DNA of 64,000 bases from Punctularia strigosozonata HHB-11173 SS5 (lineage: Eukaryota; Basidiomycota; Agaricomycetes; Corticiales; Punctulariaceae), in contig NW_006767445.1 in NCBI RefSeq assembly GCF_000264995.1, positions 795,163-859,162 on the forward strand. Direction: 5' to 3'. Both the position numbers and the translations under genes were made by a program. This document shows positions 34,952 to 46,916 of this stretch, piece after piece. The notes under the pieces were generated by a model. It searched no databases, had not been told where the DNA came from, and worked only from the letters and a program-made list of their open reading frames with translations. The first letter of the stretch is position 1, and each line of letters opens with the position of its first letter.

Positions 34952-37279
34952 CTAAAGAGATAGAGCAAGCTGCATCCGGGCCGTGCCCCTGCGAACCCAT
35001 TCCTCCGGCGTGACGCGGTCCTCGGCCTCGAACACGCGGTCGTTGGCCGGGGCGAAGGCCCAGGAAGAGACTTGAGGGGCTGGCGTTGCGGTGATCGCCC
35101 GCAACTCGTTGCCTGAGCACGGTGTCAGGTTGCGGCAAAAAGAGAGGTGTAGATGTGGAAAAGGCGCGTACGGATGATATTACGCGTGAAGTGGTCCATG
35201 TTGAGGTCGTTCTTGTGGTACCCGAATGGATCTGGGGCCGAGAGCATCAAACCGCGTGCCAACATTAGGTCTCGGTCGCCGGGCATACCCTCGATTTCTT
35301 CGCCTGCGAGGATGAATCCAAAGAAGAAGAAGGACTGTGAACATGTCGTGTAATCAGGCGCGGGGTGATCGTCGCGAAGAAGGGTTGCCTACCACAATTG
35401 CAGCACCAGGGATAGTAACCCATCCCAGCGACCCCACGATCTGAAAGGGCTGCGAGCGAAGGCGTGAACCCTTATGTGATGGGCAGACGGAGAAGGAAGG
35501 AACTCACCAGGACCAGACAGTATATGAAGTTGACGACCCAAAGATGGACAGAGTACGAGAAGGGGATCGGCGTGGTGAGTATGCGCTCAAGGCCGGTGAG
35601 TGCGGATACGAGCTGTGTGACAGATGCTTGCAGCGTCGCTGTTCACTCGCTGGTTAGTGAAGGGCACAGAGACAAATGTATGATGCCAACTCACTGGTGA
35701 CCGGAGCGTCCAAACATTTCCGCTGTTCTGCGTCCACGAGTCAGCTCACGAGACTCAAAAGGAACGCATTGTATCACATACGCAAAGCAGCAATGTAAGA
35801 ACTCTACAATACCGAGGTAAGACCACCCGCAGTCAGCTACACGTTCGCGACAAACACCTGTTCCGGAAAACGTACCAAATAAAATGAAATTTCTAGGGGA
35901 ATGTTGTGCGACCCCGCGCGGTCCCTCCACTTCGCACGCAAGCGCGCCGCCTTCTTGCCGCCCACGTCCTTTCCCTTCTTATCCAGCCAACGTACCAGAC
36001 GCGAAAACGGGAAGACGTCGGAAAGGCCGTACTTCGGCGGCATCCGGGCGGGCAGCAGGATCCCTTCTTCCCCAGGTCCAAACGACGACGTCGAGAACCG
36101 GCTCGTGGCTCTCCGCTGGGGCATCTGCGGAGCGGAAACGCTGGGTTTACGTGCTTTTCCGCCGGGGTGAGAAGCGCGGGGAGTGGTGGCGGGCATGGGG
36201 AGCGAGGACGTGGATGATGCGCGGGAGCGGGGCCCGCTAGTACCGTGTTGGTTGGGTCCGCCGTTAGACTCCGAAATTTTTTCAGGGAGCGGAGAGAGGA
36301 TGTCTTCGTTAGTGGCGGAGGGGACGCCTGCTGGGAGAGCATACGAGGGGAGGTGTTTGACGAGGTGGTAGAGGTCGACGTAGTGAACTGCGCGAATCGT
36401 ATCTTTAGAAGTGTAGCGATTGTGTAGAGGTACGAAGCCTACTTCCGACCTCGCCGCGGAGGTAATGCTTGACGGCGACAGCGAAGCCTTCGAGTAGGTT
36501 GAGGACTGTCTTTTTCTCGATCAAGGAGCGGGCGTTCGTCTCTTCGGGAGATTTGTCAGCGCCATCGGTGGTGTCTGATATATGCGAGTCAGTCGGAAGT
36601 GCTGCACAGTAATAGGCAACATCTGCACACCTGGAACATGGAACCAAATTACCCTGGCAAAGGTACGCGTGCCCAATACGATCTCACCCCACAATCGTCT
36701 ACCTTCGTTGTATCTCTCGAAACTAGATGTAGTCCTTAACGACACTGAAAGAATATATCGATTGGTGTGTGTAATTAATTTCTCGTCAGTAAGTGGTATA
36801 CATCATGTAAAGTTACTACGTACCGACGAAGCCTAATATCGTACCGAGTCTATCCAGCAGTGAGATTCATAGTTTATGCCCAGGTTGACATAACGTCGAC
36901 GTACACGGTCAGCAGCGTAGATTGAATCGCTACTGTGTGTGCACGATTGATGAAACATATCACCGTCGCCCAAATCGTGAAGAAGAAGACGGTGTGCCAG
37001 CACCGTAGGATGGAGCTGGCGAGCACGACGTTCGTGAAGGACTGCTTTTCAAAATGTCTGCCGCGGCCGACGCCGCCGATCCCATTCACGAAGTGGACAT
37101 GCTATGCGTTCATGGGGGTGGTCAGCGCTCGATGTCCGTCTTTGGAAGAGGAGGCGAATATAGAAAGAGAGGATGTATACAAAATACAAAGCGGGACAAG
37201 GCAATCTGAGACGCACCGATCCTGTGCTGGGTGCCGTGCCAAGGGGCTGCGCTCTGGGGTGCTCGCCGGGGACGACCAT
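34952..37279 (-). CDS. Bestrophin-family anion channel-like protein, copy 1
   Basis: A membrane protein of the bestrophin/UPF0187 family, which forms chloride or other anion channels. The reading can be spliced through in phase with the same 13-exon pattern as copy 2. The start is MVVPGEHPRAQPLGTAPSTG, followed by an intron whose acceptor lies at an ATG AAC GCA TAG string, so that ATG is not a start. Membrane segments include CWHTVFFFTIWATVICFI and SVHLWVVNFIYCLVL. The family signature is VSLRTTSSFERYNEGRRLWG, and DLNMDHFTRNIIR with PEEWVRRGTA closes the protein. The cytosolic linker (about 36.3-35.9 kb) is Ser/Pro-rich. It differs from copy 2 in many residues, yet no stop or frameshift was found, so it appears functional. 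Confidence 0.82.
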
Positions 37280-38244
37280 GTTGGAAGGTGATTACCAGGA
37301 TCGGTATTGATGCCTTATTGACCGCGGACTTGCTGAGGTCAGTGACAGATAGCGTAAGAGGTAAACGAGAGCCCAAAGTTTCGCAGTAGGTTGTGGCAGG
37401 ACTGGTATGCGTGGGGGAACGAGGATACCGCGTTGGAGGTCATATGGGCGTCTATCGAGGCCTCGAGGCTGACCGCTGCCGTAAGGGCGAACTTCTGTGC
37501 GCCCTACATAGCAAAAGTGCAATTCAACGCGGCCTTGAGACCAGCGACATGCAAGTCGGCGGGTGAGTCAAGTGTCGAGTTGCATCCAGAAGGGCGACGC
37601 CACGGTGAGAGGTAAGGCAGCATTGAACGTGAAGTGCTCTGGTGCAACCGATTAAAGATAGAAGCACATATATATAGTGGAGCATCGGAGGTCCCTCGCA
37701 GGCGGAATCGGAGATCGGCAACAGTGCGGGGAAAAGTTCTTCGTTCCTTGCGCAGAGTAAGTGAGCAAGCGGAAATAACTTAGTTTGCCATGTACAAGTG
37801 AGATATCAACACGGGCAAGCCACCGCTTCGGTGCAAAACCTCGTTTGCCTGGTGCAGCACCAGCAAGAACTTCCTTCCTCACTTGAGCAAGCTTGTCTGG
37901 CACTCGCGGGGAGTAAGTGATCGAAATGACAGGAATGTGATGAGTCATCACCATGACGCTGGATTTATTGAAACTAAACCAGAAATGGGAAAAATGCCAA
38001 CATTGTTTGCCTTGAAGGGAGGCTTGCGCGCACGAACAGGTAGCATAGATACCGGCAATGTGATGTTCAGGTAATTGAAAGTGCATGGCTACACGTCTCT
38101 GCTTCGTGCGTATATAATTAGCGGATATAAAAAAATGCCGTGCGGGAGATGCTTTTTCAGTCCGAAGAATTGCAGTGTATAAACGGCCCCAGTCATGAGA
38201 TGCGTAAAGCTGCCATGCCCCTCCTCATGGTAAAAGACGACAAT
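37280..38244. other. Spacer between the tandem bestrophin genes
   Basis: 965 bases including the copy 1 promoter and the copy 2 3' end. Frames of up to 144 codons occur on the minus strand but are not recognisable and do not join to either gene. Confidence 0.4.
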
Positions 38245-40593
38245 CTAAAGAGATAGAGCGAACTGCATCTGGGCCGTGCCCCTGCGAACCCATTCTTCGG
38301 GCGTGACGCGGTCCTCGACCTCGAACACGCGGTCGTTGGCCGGGGCGAAAGCCCAGGAGGAGACTTGGGGCGCCGGCGTCGCGGTGATCGCCCGCAGCTC
38401 GTTGCCTGGGCGGAATATCAGAGATGCGATGGCGAAATTTGGATGCGGGATAGGAGCGTACGAATGATATTGTGCGTGAAGTGGTCCATGTTGAGGTCGT
38501 TCTTGTCGTAGCCGAATGGATCTAAAGAGGATTATTTTAAGTAACCACGCGGGGCGTGACCGATTGGGTAATCACGCACTCTCGATCTCTTCGCCAGCAA
38601 CGAGGAATCCGAAGAAGAAGAAAGACTGCGGGGAGAACGTCCATTTTTAACGAGCCAAGTTTGTCGAAGAAAGAGTGGTGCGTACCACGATCGCCGTTCC
38701 GGGAATAGTCACCCAGTCCAGCGGGCCGACGATTTGGAAAGGCTGCGAAACACGTCATAAGCCCTCGAGCCTGCCAGGCAGGCGCTGCAGATAAGGAGCT
38801 CACCAGGACCAAACAATAAATAGAGGTAACGACCCAAAGATGAACGGAGTATGAGAAGGGTATCGGCGTGGTGAGGATGCGTTCTAAACCGGTGAGGGCG
38901 TCTACGAGTTGCGTGAGGGTGGCGAGCAGTGTTGCTGGGAAACGACCGGAGCAGGTGAGCGACGAGCGGATGACCGAAAGTCGGTTTTGCTTACTGTTGG
39001 TGGGAGGATCTAAGCATTTGCGTTGCTCTTAAAAACGTCTGTATCAGCCACCGAGTGTGATTCGGATCGTCGCGAAGAAAAACCACGTACGAAGGGCGGC
39101 GACGTAGGAACTCTGACGTTCCAAACGAGTTCGTCAGTTATAACACGAACCGGACGAAAACGCCCTGTTTTTCTAAAAGGCACGCACCAAATAGAACGAA
39201 ATTTCTAGCGGGATGTTATGCGACCCCTCGCGGCCCCTGCGCTTCGCCCGCAGCCGAGCCGCCTTCTTCCCACCGACGTCCTTCCCCTTCTTGTCGAGAA
39301 AGCGCACGAGGAGCGAGAACGGGAAGAGGTCGAACAGCCCGTACTGCGGCGGGGTCCGCGCCGGCAACAGGAACCCCTCTTCCCCCGGTCCGATCGACGC
39401 CGTCGGGAACCGGCTCGCGGCGCTGCGGGGAGACATCGGCGGGGCGGCCACGCTGGGTTTGCGCGGTCGGCCTCCTCCTGGGTGCGAGGCACGCGGAGCG
39501 GTGGCGGGCATGGGGAGCGAGGTGTTGGACGAGGCGCGGGAGCGGACGGAGCGGAGCTCGCTGGTGCCGTCGTGGTGGCCGTTGGCTTCCGACGGTTTTT
39601 CCGGGAGAGGGGAGAGGATGTCTTCGTCGGTGAGGTTGGCGGCGGACGGGACGCCGGCGGGGAGGGCGTACGACGGGAGGTGCTTGACGAGGTGGTAGAG
39701 GTCGACGTAGTGGACTGTGCGGAGGGCCGCAGCGTTAGAGGGAATATGTCGATCGTTGTGTAGGTGAAGCTTACTCCCGTCCTCGCCGCGGAGGTAGTGT
39801 TTGACGGCGACGGCGAAGCCTTCGAGCAGGTTGATGACCGTCTTTTTCTCGATCAGAGAGCGAGCCTTGGTTTCTTCGGGTGACTTGCTGGCGCCATCGG
39901 TGGTGTCTGGTACGCGCCAATTCGTCTGTGTTATCAGGCAAGGATGGGTAGAGAAACGTACCAGGAACATGGAACCAGACAACTCTGGCAAAGGTGCGCG
40001 TGCCCAACACAATCTGGCCCCAGAGCCTGCGCCCTTCGTTATATCTCTCGAAACTGGACGTCGTCCGGTACGACACTGTATGAACGAACGGAGTCAGCGC
40101 TATATACGCGATGCAGATCCGGATCTGAGATTCAGCTCACCGACGAAACCCAAAACGGTACCGAGCCTGTCGAACCGTCAGATTCATGAACTCGATCACA
40201 CGACGGCGAGAGACGTACACCGTGAGCAGGGTGGACTGGATGACGATGGTGTGGACCTCGCGGTTGATGAGGTATATCGCCGTCGCCCAGACGGTGAAGA
40301 AGAGGAGGATGTGCCAGCACCGGAAGAGGGCGGTGGCGAGGACGGCGTGCGTGAAGGACGCGAGCGTGCCCTGCTTCTTGCCGAACGGGTCGACGACGCC
40401 GAGCCCGGGCACGAAGTTGACGTGCTGCGGGTCCATGGTGCGGGTCAACGCCGCGTTCGTTTCGGACGAGAGAAAGAGAGAGGGCGAGAGAGGAGGAGGA
40501 GACAAAGAGAGACTGGACTGTGAGACGCACCGAGCCTGCGCTGGGTGCCGTGCCAAGGGGCTGCGCCCTGGGGTGTTTGCCGGCGGCGGCCAT
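38245..40593 (-). CDS. Bestrophin-family anion channel-like protein, copy 2
   Basis: Thirteen exons from 40593 to 38245 sum to 1578 bases, or 525 residues, with all junctions in phase. It has the bestrophin core: HTIVIQSTLLTVLGTVLGF, VSYRTTSSFERYNEGRRLWG, EKKTVINLLEGFAVAVKHYL, LTGLERILTTPIPFSYSVHL and FFFFGFLVAGEEIENPFGYD. The last string is the conserved bestrophin turn after the pore helices. A 150-residue polar Ser/Pro insert follows the YALPAGVPS segment. The family works as calcium- or volume-regulated anion channels; the fungal members are poorly studied. A first coding exon of 21 codons is shared with copy 1, which supports this start over the ATG at 40436. Exons of 22, 26 and 33 bases are present. 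Confidence 0.88.
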
Positions 40594-43300
40594 CACGACG
40601 ACAGCGGTTGGTGCTCGCCAACGTCCGTCACAGAATTCAGCCGGGTCTGGGCCGGAAGCAAATCGTCAGGGGAACCGAACGCCGCCCCTGCCTTTCGCTG
40701 TGGACTTGGACCTCGACCAAGTCGTTCGCAACAACTTTCCGGGGGAGGACTGACAACGGAGACTAGTGAAAAGTACTGGGGCGGGGGCGACCCAGTGTAT
40801 ACATATCAGCGCTTGATGCCTCGAGGCCCGTTCCCAGCGTCAAATGATCGCATGACCTGGTCGCAGTCACCTCTCCCTTGAGCGAATGCACGACGGAGAC
40901 ACCGTCAAGTACAGCGCAAGTAGCTGCTATACTTACTCGTTCTCGGTGGCGTCTCTTCCGCAGGAACCTCGCGATCGTACCGGATTATGGTATCCAGGTT
41001 TTTGATACAGAAGCTTCATTTCCTGTTTCAAGTTCTTCTCCGGCCGGCCGAGTCTCGTTCTGCTCTCGATCGTGCTTCAGCTCCTCGCCGTTGTATCGTG
41101 ACCGCGGCGACATCTTCCCGCAGATAGGGCAAACTTCTGAGCTGTGTACTCTAGCTCTGCTCGAGCCATGTTCACCACTTTCTTGTGAGATAGTTCCATG
41201 GACGGATCTCGGGAGGTCGGCGGCGGCGACTGCACACGCGCGATTTACGGCGCTCACACTCATCCATGCTACTCGTTTCGTGCTACTTCAAAGCAATAGC
41301 GGGTACTTGGGATCACGACTCGTTTCGAAAGCATACATTCAGCCCATAGCAATCTGCGCAACTCGAGCGGGCTAGACGATCGAAATCTCCTATCCGATAT
41401 CTAACATTTCACTTTCTGAAGGGTGGGGTCATGCCTCATCGTATCGCAGACAACGAACAATCGGGCGGGTCGACGCGACTCACGGGATTCGTGAAGCACG
41501 GCGGCTCCGGCGGGATCACGATTGGCTCCGGAACAGGCGCCGGCGTCGCCGCAGCGAACGAGGCCCCTCTGCGATATCATCAACGAAGGGCCACATAGAA
41601 ACGTCGGCTTTGAGTCGCTTACATGGCAAGCACGGCGAGCGCGACCGCAGCAACGCGGCTGCGAAGGAACATGGCGTCGAGATAAAAATGCCTGGTTGGA
41701 ATGGATACGTATACCGCTTGATCGGAGTGAACGGGTTTTATGCGTTGTTCGTCGAGGCTGCGCGATCCGCAGTGGAAGAGACGGGTCCAAGAAAAGCGGC
41801 GGCGTTGGGGCTTGCCATACGATTCCCGCCCTGCGCCATCAGCGGTACGTTCGCGCGTGTGGGCCGGGTTTTGTGCACGCCGACTCGCAGGGTCCATGGG
41901 ATACGGCACATATACGTCTGCGGCGCGTTGGTCTAGATCCTCTCCTCTACAAGGCCCGCGATCCTCTTGTTTGTGCATCGGAACGACGCGTTACGCATGA
42001 TGGCGGTTCGTGCTGGTCGTCCAACTCGCAGGGCAGTGGTGAGCTGAAAAGACCTGCTTCGTCGCCTTACATTCATACGTTTCCATCTTCGACACCAGCG
42101 GCGCGATCCACTCGGAGGAAGCCTTGTCGATGATACCGACGCCACAGTAACAAATGGTCCGGCGCGTGCTCTCCGCCCACTGTCGAAGGCAGGAATGATG
42201 ACTGTCCAACCCCGCAAAGACAATTCAACTGCTGCGCTCGCCTTGACGTGAGTTGGGTCGCCCCACCGGGATAGGACAGCTCCCAGGAAGCGCCGGCCTC
42301 AGAAGCGTGTACATGATGCGGCCTGCGCCAGCATACGAAGGGTGCTTTATTTGGCGACTGCTAAACGGTGCTCGGGCACAAGTTGAATTGTCCTTGATAT
42401 TGACTGCGCGATGATGACTGGAAGATGCGCCGAGTAGTAGGGATGCGGAGACTGTTTATGCTTATCACGTAGACAAACACATGGATGCAAACGAGATGCG
42501 TGTTCTCAGATATACATCATGGTACTAATATCCTGCCATACATCTAGCAATGGACGCGCCGGGTCAGAGGTTACCAACACAACCATCTGTATAGACGTAG
42601 AGTACATCTGAATCCACGTCTTTAAGGATCGATGCCCTGACAGACAGGCTAACCAGTGGCCAGACTCGTTTTCAGATATTGCGATCTCGATGACAATGCA
42701 CTGGAGGGGCTCACGGCTTCGGGGTGTGTTAGACAAATGCCAGGAAAATGGGGCGGGTTGACAATGACAGGAGACGCGTCTGCAATGGAGATCCCGCTGG
42801 GAAATTCGTCGTAATCAACATCAATGTGCAGATGCGACGGGCCTCGCTTACACGACGAGCGTGGAGAAGAGGGCGACGACGACACGGGTATGGACGAGCA
42901 TGATTGTCTGCGCTGAGCTTGAGCAGGTTGTAGATAATGTTGAGTTGCATCACGCTGCATTATGCGAGACTTTATACCTCTCCCTGGGGTAATGCCCAGC
43001 GGCCTTCTCGGCGACATCGATATGAATTTCATACGAGTATTAATACAATGACACAGGTGGCTCCCAGCCGTCGGTGTCATCAGAGACATTCATCTACAAT
43101 AGACGATATTGCTTCTGCATTCGATCCATCAAGGACTCGACTCCGCTACCACGACACCACGCACATCAGGAAAACACCCAACTGGTGATTTTGTGTAAAT
43201 TATGCAAAATTATCTGCATTGGCGTAGATTCAACAGACTGCTGCTAATATTTGTCTAATCTACAATAGGACAGACATATATATGGTACTAGTACTGTCTA
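40594..43300. other. 2.7 kb without a firm gene, upstream of the Plavaka coding end
   Basis: Several frames look partly protein-like but none forms a model. A minus-strand frame at 40985-41263 contains EVCPICGKMSPRSRYNGEE. A plus-strand frame from ATG 41431 encodes a Gly-rich 55-mer. A minus-strand frame at 41991-42209 reads SSEWIAPLVSKMETYECKA. A minus-strand frame near 42900-42660 is rich in Ser/Pro. These may be gene fragments. From about 43.15 kb the sequence becomes AT-rich and probably belongs to the transposon's 3' flank. Confidence 0.4.
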
Positions 43301-46300
43301 TCAGAAGAGGGTCTTATAGGCATGTGCATTCCTGAAACAGTTCACATAGAAGAAAGGAGCATGTTCTATAGAGCTTGATGAGGTCCATTCACGTGGTGCC
43401 TGTGGACCAAATTTGGGGATCAAATGCACAACCTGATATAACCGGCTCAGAGGAATGACTTCTGCATGCCTTTCCTCCCATTCTGTCCCCTCCCATTCCA
43501 GTGAACGTGATAATCGGTACATCTTGTGATCAGGATGTGGAGAGCGGAATGGTGAGAACCATTCGATATAAGCCAGATAATCTGATTCCAAAGAAGCATC
43601 ATGCATGAAGAGTGAAGCTTTGTGTTTCTGTGGGATCTTGAAAATAACCCTAATCTGTGCAGCACGATAACCTGTCTCTATTCTCAGTATGACACAATAT
43701 CAATATTGAATATGATTAGTACCATTCACTCCTGGACCACATTCATCCTTGATTTTTATCAAAGCTACATCGCTTCTTGCTGGGTTTGCATGCAATGTAT
43801 CCTCGATATTGCAGATTTCAGAGTATAAGTGTGGATCAGGATATGTGAACTTGATGCTATGGTAGACCGGAACCTTGACAAATGGGATGTGTTGTTCAAA
43901 TGCAGCATCATATGATTGCGCAGCTGTGAGCTCAGGCTTGTTGGTAATAGCAACATACCGCTGCAGATGACGTAGAAAGTTGGGTGCACGGTAGTTGTTC
44001 TCCAGGTCAGAGAAAGGTACGGAGGTCTTTGATGGGTTTTTTGTGAGATGTATACGTGGAAGATGTGTTGTGTGAACCTGTGCCTGAGTGACTGAAGTTC
44101 CTGACAACCGCCACTGAATAAAAGATGCATGATGGAGTATCTTCTCCTTCCGCTCCAACCATATGGTCATCTGTGGATAGACATCCTTCTTGTTTGTAGC
44201 ACGATATGCATCTTTTGTTAAGTCAATGTGCAGTCTTTCTGTTGTTTCAGTGTTGGTGTTGTCGGTGGTCCCAAAGCGTTCGATGAGAGAGCGGTAGTGA
44301 GATGCAAAATGTAACTTGGGGAAGTTGAAGTGTGTGCGAATACCAAGATCCACAAAAATTGACTTGTTGGCATGAAAGCGGTTCAATGCATCATCTAGTG
44401 CATCAAGAGTATGTGTTGAGTGACAGGGATATTGTGCCAGATACAAGAAGTCAAGGATACTGCGCACCGCGCGTATGAGACGTGATGGGCTCATATGGTG
44501 TGGAAGGGGGAGGTCAACAATAAGCCCAAGAATGATGCTGCATATTTGCCGATGTTCAGATCCTGAGATACGGTTCAGAGTTGATATGCCCTGTGTAAAA
44601 AGACGCATTCCATGGCTTGCAGGCATTCGTCGGCACCGGGCATCGAGCTCCTCAGAGCTATAGGCAGTTTTAATCCAAGCAAGGATGTGCTTGAGTATAC
44701 CTTGCAGAAGCTGATGCAAGACATCAGGAACAATAGACTCGAAGATGTATACGTAGGGAAGTTCCTGCCAGAATGGATGATAGATAGGCTTGATACCAGC
44801 TTCTTGGCATGCCTGAGTGAATTCAGGGCCACCTTGTTCTGCCAGTTCCAGAGCATCGAGGATCCTATTGATATCACGGTCTCCACCAAGTTCACCACAT
44901 CCAAGTTCACTGTGAGGGATGTCACAGCCTGGACATTCGCCATACTTGCAGCAGACAGTCAGCATCTGCTCAGGATAGTCACCAACGAAACATGCGAAGA
45001 TTGGATGACAACGGTAGGTGGTCCCATCTCCGGTGGTCATTGCTATCCCATGGATGCCAGCTTGTGTCAAAGGTTCTAGAATATGAGCCAAACAGCCATG
45101 GAATAGATTTGCAAGCGCTCGTCGGCGAGCAGCCTTATTTGGCATGTGTTCAAGCCGGGTAACGGGTAGATATGCCAACAGTACCTGGCCCTGACGTGAT
45201 GGTTTGGTACGTGTCGCCTTTGGTAGGTTCCCAATAGTCAGATATACCGGATAGGCTGATTTGTTACGGAAGAGGGTCAGCTGGGTTTTGTCTGAGCTGA
45301 TGATGATTGGAACAATTGTAGCTCCTGGGTTGTCATTTTCAACCTGTTCCTGATATATAATGATTTATTATTATATGACAAGCTATCAGGTTTGTACAAT
45401 ATTGCTCTCACCTGTGTATTCCACCACCACTGTCCTGTGTGCATGTCATGATATAATTGTGTTGTACGAGTATCATCGGTATAGTGTTTCTCTGGCTGAA
45501 ATACCAAGATAGATGCAAACTCTGGATTTCCCCATAAGTCCTTGATGCATTGAATGATGTCTCGTGAAAACAAGTCAAAAGCCTGATTGTCGATGACAAC
45601 CTGCTCATGCTTGAACCTTGGGCGGCCAGGGAGCTGCTCATCAACAATGCGGTTGAGCTCCCTTGTATTCTTGTACGACAAACCAAGAGCATCTGAAACC
45701 TAACAATATTGTGAGTGCAAGATCAGGTTCACTGTAGTAGACTTACCCCATCAATGGCTAAAAGCTCTGAAAATGCAGTGGAGCTTGGTCCTCTCAGCTT
45801 CGCCCACTTTGCGATCTCCCAGTCTATCTGTGATGTGAAAGGGGCCCATACATTCTCCGGCTCACTGCTATTTGATGTGTGTAACAACTCTTGCTCGTAG
45901 CTATTGTACCCTGAGGGTCCACCTGAAGATAGGACCTCGCCAGCACGACCACCAAATTTGACTCTAAAAGGATCAACAGAAAGCTGTTCTTCAGTCTCCA
46001 TGCGCATTGTGTTGGATGGTGGTGATGCAGTAGCATGATCTCCTGGCTCTTCAGGAGGGGGTGATGGGGGCTGCAATGGCGGGGGAGGTTCCCATCCTAC
46101 GCCATCATCTTCACTGGTAGTCACTCCACTATCGTTGTCTCCTGTCCAGGCGAAATCATCTTCGCTGTAATCATCTCCATAGAAGTCACCCTGAAAAGAT
46201 GGAGGCTGGCCTGAGTCACTATCTTCGTCGTGTCTATGGTCATCAAATGATTGAGACCCTGGACTAGGAGTGTGGAGAGAACCATGATGTGAATGAGAGC

Positions 46301-46568
46301 TACGAGGGCTAGTGCTTGCCTGTTGGTAGCGGGGGCTATGAGATCTACTAGTTTGGGGCAGGTTGGGATGCCTGAAGCTAGGTGGGGTCCGACCACGGAG
46401 ACTCCTTGGCGGGGAACCTGATGGCGAACGAGGACTGCGCTGTAGATGTCGAGCTGTGATAGCCTCATAATACCTCCTACAGCTATCATTCCGGGATTGG
46501 CGAAGATGATTGGCCATACCCGCAAGCGTATATTGCCTCCTGCAAGCTTCACAGGTAGTGGTAGCCAT
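43301..46568 (-). mobile_element. Plavaka-family DNA transposon, intact transposase gene
   Basis: Transposase gene of a Plavaka element, a cut-and-paste DNA transposon common in mushroom genomes. Four exons (46568-45747, 45699-45412, 45349-43723, 43677-43301) join in phase to 1037 residues with no stop or frameshift. The N-terminus has a C2H2-like finger (CEACRRQYTLAGMANHLRQS, then C), followed by a Ser/Pro and acidic linker. The conserved body includes IDWEIAKWAKLRGPSSTAFS, DMHTGQWWWNTQ, AYLPVTRLEHMPNKAARRR, HPIFACFVGDYPEQ and CPGCDIPH. The C-terminal exon has LAYIEWFSPF and HLIPKFGPQAPREWTSS. The catalytic acidic residues cannot be placed by eye. The coordinates cover the coding region only; I could not fix terminal inverted repeats or a target-site duplication. 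An intact coding frame suggests a recent insertion. Confidence 0.88.
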
Positions 46569-46916
46569 CGTGGAACCAGTATGGCAGCCTAGTTGTGGAC
46601 GAGATTACAAGCAGAGTTAGTTTGAGGAAACCTTGCGGCGAAGGTAAAGTACAAGGTCAAGGGATGTGGAAGATGCTATACAACAGAACACGATCAAAGC
46701 CGCCCACGTAAAAAAAGAACGTACACGTGCTTGCAAATCTCAAGCACAGGCTGAGATAGCCAAGTAAGCGCTGGACAAAAGCCGAAGACGAGTTGCACGC
46801 AACGAATGGGCATGATTGTTCAGTTATGCGGCTGCTTGCAATTGGCGGGCTGTGCGTGCATTTATTCCACAGTAATCTACGACAAAGGACGTTCTTGCGA
46901 GTATGCTGTAACCTAC
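46569..46916. other. Upstream flank of the Plavaka transposase
   Basis: 348 bases that should carry the transposase promoter and perhaps an element end. A T/A-rich string at 46857-46876 has slight inverted similarity to 43187-43205, too weak to call a terminal repeat. Confidence 0.3.

Noticed and set aside
37085-37120. ATG followed by a stop two codons later at the apparent start of bestrophin copy 1, first read as a broken gene
   Set aside because: An upstream 21-codon exon matching copy 2 splices exactly after that TAG, so it is the intron acceptor and the gene is intact.
40137-40436. Start of bestrophin copy 2 at ATG 40436
   Set aside because: That ATG lies inside the first intron, just before its acceptor; the conserved first exon begins at 40593.
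46857-46876. Right terminal inverted repeat of the Plavaka element
   Set aside because: Similarity to the left flank (43187-43205) is too slight and gapped in AT-rich DNA to support a terminus.
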